Positions 37,052 through 46,277 of a stretch of 64,000 nucleotides of DNA are shown here, one piece after another (the stretch's first letter is position 1; each line of letters opens with the position of its first letter). The stretch is from Belliella baltica DSM 15883 (lineage in GTDB: Bacteria; Bacteroidota; Bacteroidia; Cytophagales; Cyclobacteriaceae): NCBI RefSeq assembly GCF_000265405.1, contig NC_018010.1, positions 3,679,501-3,743,500 on the forward strand, written 5' to 3'. A program made the position numbers and the translations under genes. The notes under the pieces are model-generated. The model saw only the letters and a program-made list of their open reading frames with translations, searched no databases and was not told the DNA's origin.

Positions 37052-37423
37052 TTAATTATAAGAATTTTTTAACCACTTTTTGACTCTAAAAGCAAGTTCA
37101 TTCGGTTTAAACGGTTTCGGAATAAAATCAGATGCCCCTTTTGAAAACGCTTCCAAGACAGTCGCTTCTTCCTCACCGAGCGAACTCAAAACAATAATTG
37201 GAATCTTTGGATTAAATTTCTTTGAATGATATATAATTTCTATCCCACTTCTGTGAGGAATTAATACATCAGTAATGATAAGATCTGGGGAATCTTTTTC
37301 AATGGCTTCAATTCCAGCTAATCCATCTTCCACCATCGTAATGTTGTATCCTTCCTTCTTCAATCTAAAGTGAACAAGGGAAGAAATTAACTTATCGTCT
37401 TCAATAATTAGAATGTTTTTCAT
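37052..37423 (-). CDS. Single-domain response regulator (exopolysaccharide locus, upstream)
   Basis: 123 residues from ATG 37423 (MKNILIIEDDKLISSLVHFRLKK); an earlier in-frame start at 37480 would add a hydrophobic, unconserved 19 residues. Acidic pair 9-10, phospho-acceptor Asp52 (LIITDVLIPHRSG), Ser80-81 (IVLSS), Lys103 (IPKPFKPNEL). A receiver only. It precedes the HEAT gene, with a hairpin between, and resembles the receiver at 32780. Transcription of the whole cluster may begin here. Confidence 0.92.
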   Translation of the reverse strand: MKNILIIEDDKLISSLVHFRLKKEGYNITMVEDGLAGIEAIEKDSPDLIITDVLIPHRSGIEIIYHSKKFNPKIPIIVLSSLGEEEATVLEAFSKGASDFIPKPFKPNELAFRVKKWLKNSYN

Positions 37424-37664
37424 AGCTATTTTTATTTGGAAACATCGAAATATACGAGGTTTTTGGTATAAAAAAATCACAAATGATTGTCATAAATAAT
37501 GCAATTTTTCTTATTAAAATTATAAACATACCTTTTTGATTTATGACTTATGGATTTTGCCGTTCCTAACAAAAATAGACTATAAAAAAAATAAAAATTT
37601 TTCGTAAAAAAATCTTTTGCTAGCTTACAGATTAATAAAATTCAACAAAACATCAATCTATAGA

Positions 37665-39359
37665 ATGAATATCTACACAAAAATCAAGTTACAAGGTAGC
37701 TTAATCGTGGCGGTGTTTTTCCTTGCTTTCATTTCTGTAAAGGCACAAAGTGACCCAAGTGGAACCAAGCGAGTGACCAGCACTTATGCAATCAAAAACG
37801 CTACAATAACCACGGCGCCTGGCAAAACTATAACTGGTGCTACTATCCTTTTTAAAGACGGTCTAATTCAGGCAGTAGGGACAAATGTAAGTCTTCCAGC
37901 AGGTACAGATGTGATCAATGGAGATTCATTGTTTATATATCCTGGATTTATAGATGGAGGAAGCTCAGCTGGAGTTACAAGACCTTCTGAACCTGAAAGA
38001 CCTTCTAACTTTGACTCCTCAAATCCTTCAGATGAACTAGCTGGAATTACTCCTTGGAGAAATGTTATTGATCAAGTTGATATGAATAATAACGCCATTA
38101 GCGACTGGAGAAAAGTAGGCTTCACCATTGCGCACATGATTCCTGATGGAGGAATGATCGCTGGGAAATCTGCAATAGTGGTTTTTGGCAGTTCTTCATC
38201 AACAAATATTCTTGCGCAGCAAACAGCCTTAAGTGCAAGATTCCGTGGTTCCAGAGGAATGTATCCAGGCACCCCTCTTGGAGTTATGGCTAAATTTAGA
38301 GATGTCTATAAGAACGCTGAACTTTCTGCAAAGCATCAAAATATTTTTGCTTCAAATGTTGGGTTAAACAGACCTGAGATTAATAAAACACTTGAAGCAA
38401 TGTACCCGGTGTTAGACAAAAAAATCCCTGTGATATTTGAAGTATCAAATGATTTAGAAATCAGAAGGGCATTGAGACTTCAAAAAGAATTAGGCTTTAA
38501 CCTGATGCTATTAGGTGTCACTGAAGTAGACAAGGTACTTTCAGAAATCAAAGCCGCAAATGCAACTGTATTACTCTCATTAACATTACCTGAAGATAAA
38601 ACCAAAAATAAATCAGAAGATCTTAATGAAGAAGCTCAAAATCGAACAGATAGAGTAAAAGAAGCTTACGAAACAGCATTGAAACAAGCAGGAATGCTAG
38701 AAGAAGCGGGTGTTAAATTTGGATTTACCACTTCTGGCTCAAAAAGTGGTGATTTGATGAAAAACCTCAAAATCATGATTGACAATGGCTTAAGTGAAGA
38801 TGCAGCATTAGCAGCATTGACAATAAATAACGCTCAAAACCTCGGCATTCAAAAATTCGCAGGAACTTTAGAAAAAGGTAAACTTGCCAATATGGTAATT
38901 ACTACTGCTCCTATTTTTACCGAAGATGCTCAAATCAAGCATGTTGTGGCTGATGGTTATGTTTTTGACTACGAGATCAAGCCTAAAAAAGCTGCCAATG
39001 GAAATAAAAATGGAAACGGTACAAGTGGAGTGTCAGGAACTTGGGAATATATATCTGATACCCCGGCAGGAAGCTCAGGTGGTATGATGATGATTGATAA
39101 TTCTACGAATGGATATGAAGGTACTATCACTTATGATGATCCTGCAGGAAATGGAAAAGCCCAAGCAACAATGAAGAACATTTCAGTAAAAGATGGAAAA
39201 ATGAGTTTCACTTTTGATGTATCGGCAGGTGGAATGGAAATTTCAGTTTCTGTAAACGGAGATTTGACTGATGACCAATTTACAGGAAGAATGTCATTAG
39301 CTGAATTTGGGAGTTTTCCATTGACTGCGACAAAAAAACCAAATCAATCCAATCTCTAA
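37665..39359 (+). CDS. Secreted amidohydrolase-like protein, metal ligands absent, with extra C-terminal domain
   Basis: 564 residues from ATG 37665 (MNIYTKIKLQGSLIVAVFFLAFISVKAQ, signal peptide); the TTG at 37617 gives no better protein. The amidohydrolase composite domain is clear (IKNATITTAPGKTITGATILFKDGLIQAVG and the closing GTLEKGKLANMVITTAPIF). Where active enzymes have PGxIDxHxH it reads YPGFIDGGSSAG, and where the second pair is expected it reads IFEVSNDLEI. So no metal site is visible. A ~100-residue C-terminal beta domain (SGTWEYISDTPAGSSGG to FTGRMSLAEFGSFPLTATKK) follows. Next paralog begins 12 bases later. Confidence 0.85.
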   Translation: MNIYTKIKLQGSLIVAVFFLAFISVKAQSDPSGTKRVTSTYAIKNATITTAPGKTITGATILFKDGLIQAVGTNVSLPAGTDVINGDSLFIYPGFIDGGSSAGVTRPSEPERPSNFDSSNPSDELAGITPWRNVIDQVDMNNNAISDWRKVGFTIAHMIPDGGMIAGKSAIVVFGSSSSTNILAQQTALSARFRGSRGMYPGTPLGVMAKFRDVYKNAELSAKHQNIFASNVGLNRPEINKTLEAMYPVLDKKIPVIFEVSNDLEIRRALRLQKELGFNLMLLGVTEVDKVLSEIKAANATVLLSLTLPEDKTKNKSEDLNEEAQNRTDRVKEAYETALKQAGMLEEAGVKFGFTTSGSKSGDLMKNLKIMIDNGLSEDAALAALTINNAQNLGIQKFAGTLEKGKLANMVITTAPIFTEDAQIKHVVADGYVFDYEIKPKKAANGNKNGNGTSGVSGTWEYISDTPAGSSGGMMMIDNSTNGYEGTITYDDPAGNGKAQATMKNISVKDGKMSFTFDVSAGGMEISVSVNGDLTDDQFTGRMSLAEFGSFPLTATKKPNQSNL

Positions 39360-39371
39360 ACCAAAATAAAA

Positions 39372-40754
39372 ATGAAAAAGCTTAATTATATCATAGCCGC
39401 ATTTTTGGTGATGGTTTGGATGCCTTCTATGGGTCAAACCCCAAAGGGCTCTGTACTTATCAAAAATGCAACAGTTATCACCATTACTCAAGGTACTCTA
39501 GAAGATACTGATGTATTGGTAGAAAATGGAATAATCAAAAAAATAGGAAAAGGTCTTTCTGCAAACAATATAACAACGATCGATGCTAAAGGAAAATATG
39601 TGATGCCTGGAATCATCGATGCCCATTCGCATGTGGCGCTTGATGCCGTAAATGAAGCAACTGCCCCAATCACATCAGAAGTTCAGATGGCTGACGTCGT
39701 AGATCCTTATGATATTGGACTTTACAGAGCTTTGGCTGGTGGCGTGACTATCTCTCACGCCATGCACGGATCAGCAAATGCTATTGGAGGTCAAAATATC
39801 ACCTTAAAGCACAGATACGGCACATTCAATCCTGAAGATTTATTTATGAAAGAAGCTCCAAGAACCATAAAGTTTGCTCTTGGTGAAAACCCAACACGTG
39901 TTCATGGTAGAGGAAAAAATATTCAACCAAGAACAAGAATGGGTGTGGAAGCCGTTATCAGAAATGGTTTCAATGAAGCATTACAATACAAAAAGGCTTG
40001 GGAAACTTATGAAACAGCTTCTAAACAAAAAGGAGCAACACCAATTCCACCTAAATATGATGCTAGATTACAAACTCTCGTAGATATCCTTGATGGTAAA
40101 GTCATCATTCATTGTCACTCTTATAGAGCAGATGAAATATATGCCTTAATCAACACTTGTAGAGATTTTGGCATTACGAATATCGTTTTTTCTCACGTAA
40201 ACGAAGGATTTAAAGTCGCTCCTGAATTGGCAGAATACACGATGGGTGCATCTGTATTCGCAGATTGGTGGGCTTACAAGTTTGAAGTGTATTATTCTAC
40301 AGCTTATAATGCAGCTATCCTAACAGAGAATGGAGTAATCACATCAATTAACTCAGATTCAGGAGAATTGATCCGTCACTTATATCACGAAGCAGGTAAA
40401 ACTCAACGATATGGGCAATTGACTGACGATCAAGCATTGGCATTGATTACTATCAATCCGGCTAAACAACTGGGTATAGCTGATAAAGTTGGATCAATTG
40501 AAGAAGGTAAGCAAGGAGATTTAGTGATTTTCAATGATCATCCTCTTTCTGTTTATGCCATTCCTCAAATGACCTTTGTTGACGGAGTGAAATACTTCGA
40601 TTTGGAAGAAGATCAGAATGATATGAGATTAAGAGTTAGCGCAAGCGAGACAGTTGAGCCAATATTCTTAAAAGAGCATGACCACAATTGTATGCATGGT
40701 GTAGATTTCTTCTTTACCAATTTTGGTAGAAATTTGTTTGAACACTCTCACTAA
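39372..40754 (+). CDS. Secreted amidohydrolase with intact metal site
   Basis: 460 residues. Signal peptide (MKKLNYIIAAFLVMVWMPSMGQ), then the TIM-barrel amidohydrolase: PGIIDAHSHVALDAVNEAT with the HxH pair (HSH), VIIHCHSYRADEIYALI with a second His pair, FSHVNEGFK with a third His, and SINSDSGELIRHL with the catalytic Asp. The closing composite domain (GSIEEGKQGDLVIFNDHPLSVYAIP) is imidazolonepropionase/prolidase-like. The lysine-type bridge is unclear. Substrate unknown, perhaps a small peptide or cyclic amide in the periplasm. Flanked on both sides by paralogs without metal ligands. Confidence 0.9.
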   Translation: MKKLNYIIAAFLVMVWMPSMGQTPKGSVLIKNATVITITQGTLEDTDVLVENGIIKKIGKGLSANNITTIDAKGKYVMPGIIDAHSHVALDAVNEATAPITSEVQMADVVDPYDIGLYRALAGGVTISHAMHGSANAIGGQNITLKHRYGTFNPEDLFMKEAPRTIKFALGENPTRVHGRGKNIQPRTRMGVEAVIRNGFNEALQYKKAWETYETASKQKGATPIPPKYDARLQTLVDILDGKVIIHCHSYRADEIYALINTCRDFGITNIVFSHVNEGFKVAPELAEYTMGASVFADWWAYKFEVYYSTAYNAAILTENGVITSINSDSGELIRHLYHEAGKTQRYGQLTDDQALALITINPAKQLGIADKVGSIEEGKQGDLVIFNDHPLSVYAIPQMTFVDGVKYFDLEEDQNDMRLRVSASETVEPIFLKEHDHNCMHGVDFFFTNFGRNLFEHSH

Positions 40755-40788
40755 TCCTATCCCTGTACAATTCAAAATTTAAAATATC

Positions 40789-42090
40789 ATGAAGAAATTC
40801 AATTTAATAATATACATAATGGCTTTGGTTTTCCTACCAACGCTATTACAAGCTCAACAATTCGATGGTGAATTTATCAAACCTAGAAACGGTAAGTTTT
40901 TGTTAAAAAATGCAACTGTAGTCACTGTAACAAAAGGAAATATCGAAAATGGTAGCGTGCTCATCGTGAATGGTAAAATAGAAGCTGTTGGGAAAAATAT
41001 TGCTGCTGGAGATGCCGAAGTCATCGATTGTACTGGACAGTTTATTTATCCAGGATTGTTTGATGGAGGAGGTAGACTAGGATTAGTTGAAGTAAATTCA
41101 GTTCCTGAAACTCAGGATTTTTCTGAAATAGGGAATGTCACTCCAAACATGCAAGCTTTGGTTGCGATAAATCCAAATTCAGAAGCAATTCCTGTTACTA
41201 GAGTGAGTGGTGTCACTACAACTTTAGCAAATCCTTCTGGAGGGATTTTTCCTGGAACAGCGGCATTGATTAATTTAAATGGATATACTCCTGATCAGAT
41301 GTATGCAGGTTTTAAAGGAATCATCATGAATTTCCCTACTTCTGCTAGAAGAAGTACATGGGACAGAAGAAGTGAGGAAGAAGTAAAAAAGGATGCTGAA
41401 AGAGCACAGAAAAACCTTAACGATATTTGGGATCGAGCAGTGAAGTATCAAGCACTGAAAGCTGCTAATGCTGATTTGGATTACTATCCTGAGATGGATC
41501 AATTAGCGAAAGCTGTAACTGGAGAACTTCCACTTTTAGTTGAAGTAAATGCAGCATCAGATATTTTAGTTGCTCTAAAATGGATTGAAGAAAAAGGGGT
41601 CAAAGCCATCTTAACAGGCGTTGCTGAAGGTTGGAGAGTGGCAGAAAAGATTGCAGAATCTGGACTTCCCGTAATTACTGGACCAATGCTCTCTATACCA
41701 ACTAGACAGTCAGACCGATATGATGCCGCATATACCAATCCTGGAGTAATGGCCAAAGCTGGAGTGAAAGTTGTAATCAGATCAAACGATGCTGAGAACA
41801 CTAGAAACCTACCTTTCAATGCAGGTTTTGCAGCAGCTTATGGAATGGGAAAAGAAGAAGCTCTTAAAGCTGTAACCATCAATGCAGCAGAAGTATTTGG
41901 GATCGCTGATAGAAGAGGTTCTATTGAGGCCGGAAAAGATGCTACTTTATTTGTTTCTTCTGGTGATCCATTTGAGACCAGAACTCAAATTATTCATGTA
42001 TTTATTGATGGCTACAGAGTACCTATGAGCAATCGACATATCAAATTATATCAAGAGTTCTTAGAAAGATCTCCAGGTTTAGAGAAATAA
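40789..42090 (+). CDS. Secreted amidohydrolase-like protein, metal ligands absent
   Basis: 433 residues with signal peptide (MKKFNLIIYIMALVFLPTLLQAQ). Composite-domain features are kept (LLKNATVVTVTKGNIENGSVLIVNGKIEAVG; GSIEAGKDATLFVSSGDPFETRTQIIHVFIDG), but the HxH position reads YPGLFDGGGRLGL and the second His pair reads LVEVNAASDILVALKW. Thus it lacks the His ligands, like the 37665 gene. A strong terminator follows, so the three paralogs form one unit. It may be a non-catalytic partner of the 39372 enzyme. Confidence 0.87.
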   Translation: MKKFNLIIYIMALVFLPTLLQAQQFDGEFIKPRNGKFLLKNATVVTVTKGNIENGSVLIVNGKIEAVGKNIAAGDAEVIDCTGQFIYPGLFDGGGRLGLVEVNSVPETQDFSEIGNVTPNMQALVAINPNSEAIPVTRVSGVTTTLANPSGGIFPGTAALINLNGYTPDQMYAGFKGIIMNFPTSARRSTWDRRSEEEVKKDAERAQKNLNDIWDRAVKYQALKAANADLDYYPEMDQLAKAVTGELPLLVEVNAASDILVALKWIEEKGVKAILTGVAEGWRVAEKIAESGLPVITGPMLSIPTRQSDRYDAAYTNPGVMAKAGVKVVIRSNDAENTRNLPFNAGFAAAYGMGKEEALKAVTINAAEVFGIADRRGSIEAGKDATLFVSSGDPFETRTQIIHVFIDGYRVPMSNRHIKLYQEFLERSPGLEK

Positions 42091-42110
42091 TTCTCTAATT
42101 CTTTTTTAAA

Positions 42111-42149
42111 AAATGCGGACTTGATTGACAAGCCCGCATTTTTTTTTCT
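42111..42149 (+). terminator. Intrinsic terminator of the amidohydrolase operon
   Basis: AAATGCGG (42111-42118) with CCGCATTT (42134-42141), inner CTTG/CAAG pairs, and a long T-run. Confidence 0.93.
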
Positions 42150-42176
42150 TCTTTTGTATTAAAAATAACCTCAGTC

Positions 42177-43358
42177 ATGAAATCAATCTTGAAATCCACT
42201 CTTCTAATATTTTCAATTTCTTTTTATTTAGTTTCTTGTAGTCAAGAAAAGAAAACGGATGTAAATCAAGTAATTGAAAAATTCAAAATTCAATACGCAC
42301 CTGATAAAAGAGTAGCACTATGGGATATTCAATGGGATGGTAAAAACCTGACAGGTGAAACGAATTTAAAGATGCCACTTAACTCCTTTTTAACTTCACT
42401 TGATAGTGCTGGAGTAGAATATCAAAACCAAATCAAACTCTTTCCTGATGGGGAACTTGAGGGAAAAGAATATGCCATTGTCACCATTTCAGTTGGAAAT
42501 ATCCGAAGTGAACCCAAACACTCTGCAGAATTAGCCACTCAAGCAACCATGGGAACACCGCTGCAAGTTTTGAAAAAACAGGATACTTGGTATCTAATTC
42601 AAACTCCTGAGGGATACATATCATGGATCGATGCCGCAGGAATCACTTTGATGACAGAACAAGAAATTAATGCTTGGTATCAAAAAGAAAAAGCGGTTTT
42701 CATACCACTTTTCGGACATGTCTTTGCTTCCGAAAGTGAAACAGAAATTGTAAGTGATCTCGTTGCAGGAAATATCTTAATAGCACAAAATGAATTTCAA
42801 AACCATCTGGAAATATTACTTCCTGACGGCAGATCAGGGTTTGTCAGAAAAGATCAAATGATGCCCTATGAAGAATGGCTTGCTTCTAGAGAGACAAGTC
42901 CAGATAAATTAATTCAGACGGCCAAATCTATGATGGGTGTGCCCTACCTTTGGGGCGGAACTTCTGTCAAAGGAGTTGATTGTAGCGGTTTTACAAAGAC
43001 AATCTTTTTTCTTAATGGAGAAATCATTCCCCGCGATGCTTCTCAGCAAGTTCACGAAGGAGAAGAAATCGATGTAAATAGGAATTGGGAAAATCTTGAA
43101 GTAGGCGACTTGTTATTTTTTGGAAGTAAAGCCACCGCTGATTCAAAAGAGCGTGTAGTGCACGTAGGAATGTGGATTGGGAGCAATTCGTTTATCCATT
43201 CAAGAGGAAGAGTTCGCATCAGCAGTTTTGATCCTGCGAGTCCTGATTATGACGAATACGAACTCAATCGATACCTCAGAACCAAGAGAATTATTGGAAA
43301 AGAGAGTAAAAATATCAAAAATGTAGAAGGTCTTTTTGAATCCATCCCAAATAGCTGA
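42177..43358 (+). CDS. Lipoprotein cell-wall hydrolase with SH3 and NlpC/P60 domains
   Basis: 393 residues. Lipobox Cys21 (FYLVSC), a first SH3-like region near 105-150 (ISVGNIRSEPKHSAELATQATMG), a second near 180-225, and a C-terminal NlpC/P60 domain from about 245. Catalytic residues are Cys in GVDCSGFTKTIF, His in VVHVGMWIG and a third polar residue near FIHSRGRV. The PYLWGGTSVKGVDCSG block is typical. It cleaves peptidoglycan stem peptides (gamma-D-Glu-diamino acid bonds in known members). TGATG overlap with the next gene indicates coupling. Confidence 0.93.
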   Translation: MKSILKSTLLIFSISFYLVSCSQEKKTDVNQVIEKFKIQYAPDKRVALWDIQWDGKNLTGETNLKMPLNSFLTSLDSAGVEYQNQIKLFPDGELEGKEYAIVTISVGNIRSEPKHSAELATQATMGTPLQVLKKQDTWYLIQTPEGYISWIDAAGITLMTEQEINAWYQKEKAVFIPLFGHVFASESETEIVSDLVAGNILIAQNEFQNHLEILLPDGRSGFVRKDQMMPYEEWLASRETSPDKLIQTAKSMMGVPYLWGGTSVKGVDCSGFTKTIFFLNGEIIPRDASQQVHEGEEIDVNRNWENLEVGDLLFFGSKATADSKERVVHVGMWIGSNSFIHSRGRVRISSFDPASPDYDEYELNRYLRTKRIIGKESKNIKNVEGLFESIPNS

Positions 43359-43693
43359 TGAAAATAGCCTCCACACCTGATCCTCCCTATTACGCCGTTA
43401 TTTTCACAAACCTACTGAACAACGATTCGGAAGGCTACAGTGAAATGGCCGAATTAATGGAATCTCTTGTCATCAATCAAGATGGTTATCTCGGGCACGA
43501 ATCTGTAAGAGATGGGATGGGTATTACCGTGAGTTATTGGGATAGCTTGGAATCCATCAAGAAATGGAAAATGAATTCAGAACATCTCCTCGCTCAAAAA
43601 ATGGGGCGTGAAAAATGGTACAAGCAATTCAAAACAAGAATCTGTAAAGTAGAAAGAGATTATGAATTTGATTCAAATTTTGGAGTGATTTGA
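43358..43693 (+). CDS. Antibiotic biosynthesis monooxygenase (ABM) domain protein
   Basis: 111 residues, a single dimeric alpha/beta ferredoxin-like ABM domain: YYAVIFTNLLNND near the start, MESLVINQDGYLGHESVRDGMGITVSYWDSLESIKKWKMNSEHLLAQKMGREKWY and a final beta strand. The SYWDS...W pattern is typical of small YdhR/ABM proteins that may break down heme or quinones, but many have no known role. Starts inside the upstream stop codon (one-base shared TGATG). Confidence 0.88.
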   Translation: MKIASTPDPPYYAVIFTNLLNNDSEGYSEMAELMESLVINQDGYLGHESVRDGMGITVSYWDSLESIKKWKMNSEHLLAQKMGREKWYKQFKTRICKVERDYEFDSNFGVI

Positions 43694-43851
43694 TTTTTTG
43701 ATTTTTAAATTCAAGCCGATTTGGTTTGTTGTAAAATCTAACTAAAACAAATTCAACTTTCTTATATTATGACAAATCTATTAATTCTTCTGATTCAGCA
43801 CATCATACTTGGTACTTTGTACAACGTACTTCGTAAATTGACATGGGTTCA

Positions 43852-44934
43852 TCAAAAATCTTCAAAATCAAACCACAACTGTTTTCCAAAATGAATTTTT
43901 TCTTCTAGCAAGTTCAAATTTGAAATCCCAATACCAAATAATCTAACAGCATCTGTGAGTCTTTCTTGATTAAGAAGTTCTAAGACTGTTTCCCATATTT
44001 TCTCTTTATCAGGATATTGATCGAAGCTCTTACTGCGCGTTTGAAGGGTAAAGTCCTTGTATTTGATTTTCAGGGTGATTGTTCTTCCCTTAATCCTTGT
44101 TTTCTCGATGCGCCTCATCAGTTCTTCAAAAACACCTTTCAAAGCTTCTTCCCATTCTACTTGTGTTGGTAGGTCTTTTTCAAATGTATTTTCAGCACTG
44201 ATAGATTTTCTTTCTCTATTGGGTTGAACTTCGCTCATGTGAATACCCCGGACGATATTGTAAAAATGAAGCCCAGATTTACCAAATTTCTTAGTAAGGA
44301 ACTGCAGGCTGTATTCTTTAAGGTCTTTGCCTTGGTGAATACCGAATTTCTTCATTTTCTCAGCCGTCACTTTCCCGATTCCAAAAAACTTTTCAATAGG
44401 CAATTTCTCTAAAAAAGCCTCTGCCTCTTTTGGTAAAATGACAGCTTGACCATTAGGCTTATTGATATCTGAAGCGATTTTGGCTAGGAATTTATTATAA
44501 GAAATGCCAGCTGAAGCATTCAAGCCTGTTTGCGACTTGATTTTCGCTCTAATTTCTTTAGCTAACAAGGTGGCTGATGGGTTTTCGAATTTATTTTCGG
44601 TGACATCCAAAAATGCTTCGTCCAAAGACAAAGGCTCAACCAAGTCTGTGTATTCGAAAAAAATTTCACGGATTTGGAGAGAGATCTCTTTGTATCTTTC
44701 AAACCTAGGTCGTACAAAAATTAAATGAGGACACTTCAAGGCTGCCATTTTACCAGACATAGCTGAGCGCACACCAAATTTTCTTGCCTCATAAGATGCC
44801 GCGGCTACTACTCCCCTTTCTCTATTCCCACCTACTGCGACAGGTTTTCCAATCAAATCAGGATTATCTAACTGCTCAACAGAAGCATAGAATGCATCCA
44901 TATCGACGTGTATGATTTTCCTGATATTCTCCAT
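43852..44934 (-). CDS. dinB: DNA polymerase IV
   Basis: 360 residues. Y-family palm motifs VDMDAFYASVEQ (about 10-21) and SLDEAFLDVTE (about 102-112) carry the catalytic Asp/Glu residues; GISYNKFLAKIASDINKPNG and FFGIGKVTAEKMKKFGI (helix-hairpin-helix) follow, with a little-finger domain at the C terminus. An error-prone bypass polymerase of the SOS type. The C terminus (LWFDFEDF) is not an obvious clamp motif. Starts 3 bases after pabB on the same strand; no LexA-type box was identified. Confidence 0.96.
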   Translation of the reverse strand: MENIRKIIHVDMDAFYASVEQLDNPDLIGKPVAVGGNRERGVVAAASYEARKFGVRSAMSGKMAALKCPHLIFVRPRFERYKEISLQIREIFFEYTDLVEPLSLDEAFLDVTENKFENPSATLLAKEIRAKIKSQTGLNASAGISYNKFLAKIASDINKPNGQAVILPKEAEAFLEKLPIEKFFGIGKVTAEKMKKFGIHQGKDLKEYSLQFLTKKFGKSGLHFYNIVRGIHMSEVQPNRERKSISAENTFEKDLPTQVEWEEALKGVFEELMRRIEKTRIKGRTITLKIKYKDFTLQTRSKSFDQYPDKEKIWETVLELLNQERLTDAVRLFGIGISNLNLLEEKIHFGKQLWFDFEDF

Positions 44935-44937
44935 CTG

Positions 44938-46200
44938 CTAACCTTCAACACTTTTACCAGATAACATTTCTATGATTGCGGACGCCTTAAGTAAGCATTC
45001 TTCATACTCATAGGAGGCATCTGCATCAAAAGTTATCGCACTACCTACTGCAAAAAAACCCTTTTGTGCTGTTTTATCGAAAAGAATACTTCTAATGATG
45101 ACATTAAAATCCAAATCTCCATTCTCAGAGATATGGCCAACTGTACCAGAAAACCAAGCTCTTTGAAAGCTTTCATAGTATTCTATCAGCTGCATACATT
45201 TGATTTTTGGAGCTCCAGTCATGCTACCCATAGGAAAAGTAGCATGAAAAAGATCTTTCAAACCCAAATCTTCTCGGCAAGTCGAACTGACAGTAGATAT
45301 CATTTGAAAAACTTTGGGAAATGCATAAACTCCGAAGAGTTCATCGACTTTCACAGAGCCTGTTTCGGAGATTTTTGAAAGGTCATTCCGCATCAGGTCC
45401 ACAATCATCAAATTCTCCGCACGCTCTTTCTCACTTTCAAATAATTTCGCTTTCAATAATTCATCTTGTTGAGCATCAGCTCCCCTTTTGATTGTTCCTT
45501 TGATGGGTTGAGCGATCATTTTCTTTCCTTCTTTTTTCAAAAAGCGCTCCGGAGAAGCGCATATGAGATATTTCTCTTCAGCTTTGAAAAGTGTGGTAAA
45601 GGGCATTGGTGATTTTTTTATCAAATCTAGATATCCAAAAATTGGATTCCACTGCATTATGTCGAAAGAAAATGACATACAATAATTCATTTCATAAATA
45701 TCGCCTTCCACAATGTGCTTTTGGATGGCATGAACCGCCTTTTCATATTCATCTTTTGAAGTCTGTGGCTGTATTTCTACAAAGGGATTCGGTTTTTGAT
45801 AAATTTCAACTTGAGTTACTTCTTCAAAAACTTTTTCTGGATTACTACTTTCAATACTTATTTTATTAACTTCAAATTGGATCTTAAGTTCAGGAATAAA
45901 AAAAACAGATTCCGGTAAGGTGATTATTGTCTGATTCTGACTGGATAACTTTTCTATTTTATTTTTATAGTCATAACTTAAAATCCCCACTAATTCATCT
46001 TTTCTATATAATTCAAAAGCTCGCTCTAAGGGAATTGATTTTTTTGCAGCATAAAATGATTTTTGAAAACCTTCTTGAGGATATTCTACTTGATGATCAT
46101 CAAAAAAAGCAAAATAAGGATAGTTTGTATCTGCCCAATACAGAAGTTTTTGCAACCAACTGCTCTTGGAATTTTCTGAAATTGGAAAAGTCTGAATCAT
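44938..46200 (-). CDS. pabB: Aminodeoxychorismate synthase component I
   Basis: 420 residues of the chorismate-binding family. Key blocks are CASPERFLKKEGKKMIAQPIKGTIKRG (PIKGT signature of PabB, about 230-255), IVDLMRNDLSKIS, and MTGAPKIKCMQLIEYYESFQRAWFSGTVGHIS. The short N-terminal region lacks the TrpE feedback pattern. It makes 4-amino-4-deoxychorismate for folate with PabA ammonia; no pabA is adjacent. A TAATTTTG box directly upstream (46212-46205) would give a nearly leaderless transcript. Alternative call anthranilate synthase is disfavoured by PIKGT and because trpE is at the left edge. Confidence 0.88.
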   Translation of the reverse strand: MIQTFPISENSKSSWLQKLLYWADTNYPYFAFFDDHQVEYPQEGFQKSFYAAKKSIPLERAFELYRKDELVGILSYDYKNKIEKLSSQNQTIITLPESVFFIPELKIQFEVNKISIESSNPEKVFEEVTQVEIYQKPNPFVEIQPQTSKDEYEKAVHAIQKHIVEGDIYEMNYCMSFSFDIMQWNPIFGYLDLIKKSPMPFTTLFKAEEKYLICASPERFLKKEGKKMIAQPIKGTIKRGADAQQDELLKAKLFESEKERAENLMIVDLMRNDLSKISETGSVKVDELFGVYAFPKVFQMISTVSSTCREDLGLKDLFHATFPMGSMTGAPKIKCMQLIEYYESFQRAWFSGTVGHISENGDLDFNVIIRSILFDKTAQKGFFAVGSAITFDADASYEYEECLLKASAIIEMLSGKSVEG

Positions 46201-46224
46201 GCTACAAAATTAACTTTTAAACAC

Positions 46225-46255
46225 AAAAAAAGAGGAAACCTTTCGATTTCCTCTT
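46225..46255 (-). terminator. Intrinsic terminator after yceI
   Basis: Minus strand AAGAGGAAA pairs with TTTCCTCTT (46255-46247 and 46238-46230), 8-base loop, then seven T. Confidence 0.9.
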
Positions 46256-46277
46256 CTAATCAATCTATATAATTGGT

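Noticed and set aside
43694..43851. Possible small RNA or ORF in the gap between the ABM gene and dinB
   Set aside because: No promoter/terminator pair and no ORF with a coding pattern.
45927..46220. 97-aa plus-strand ORF inside pabB
   Set aside because: Antisense shadow of a well-supported pabB; low-complexity composition.
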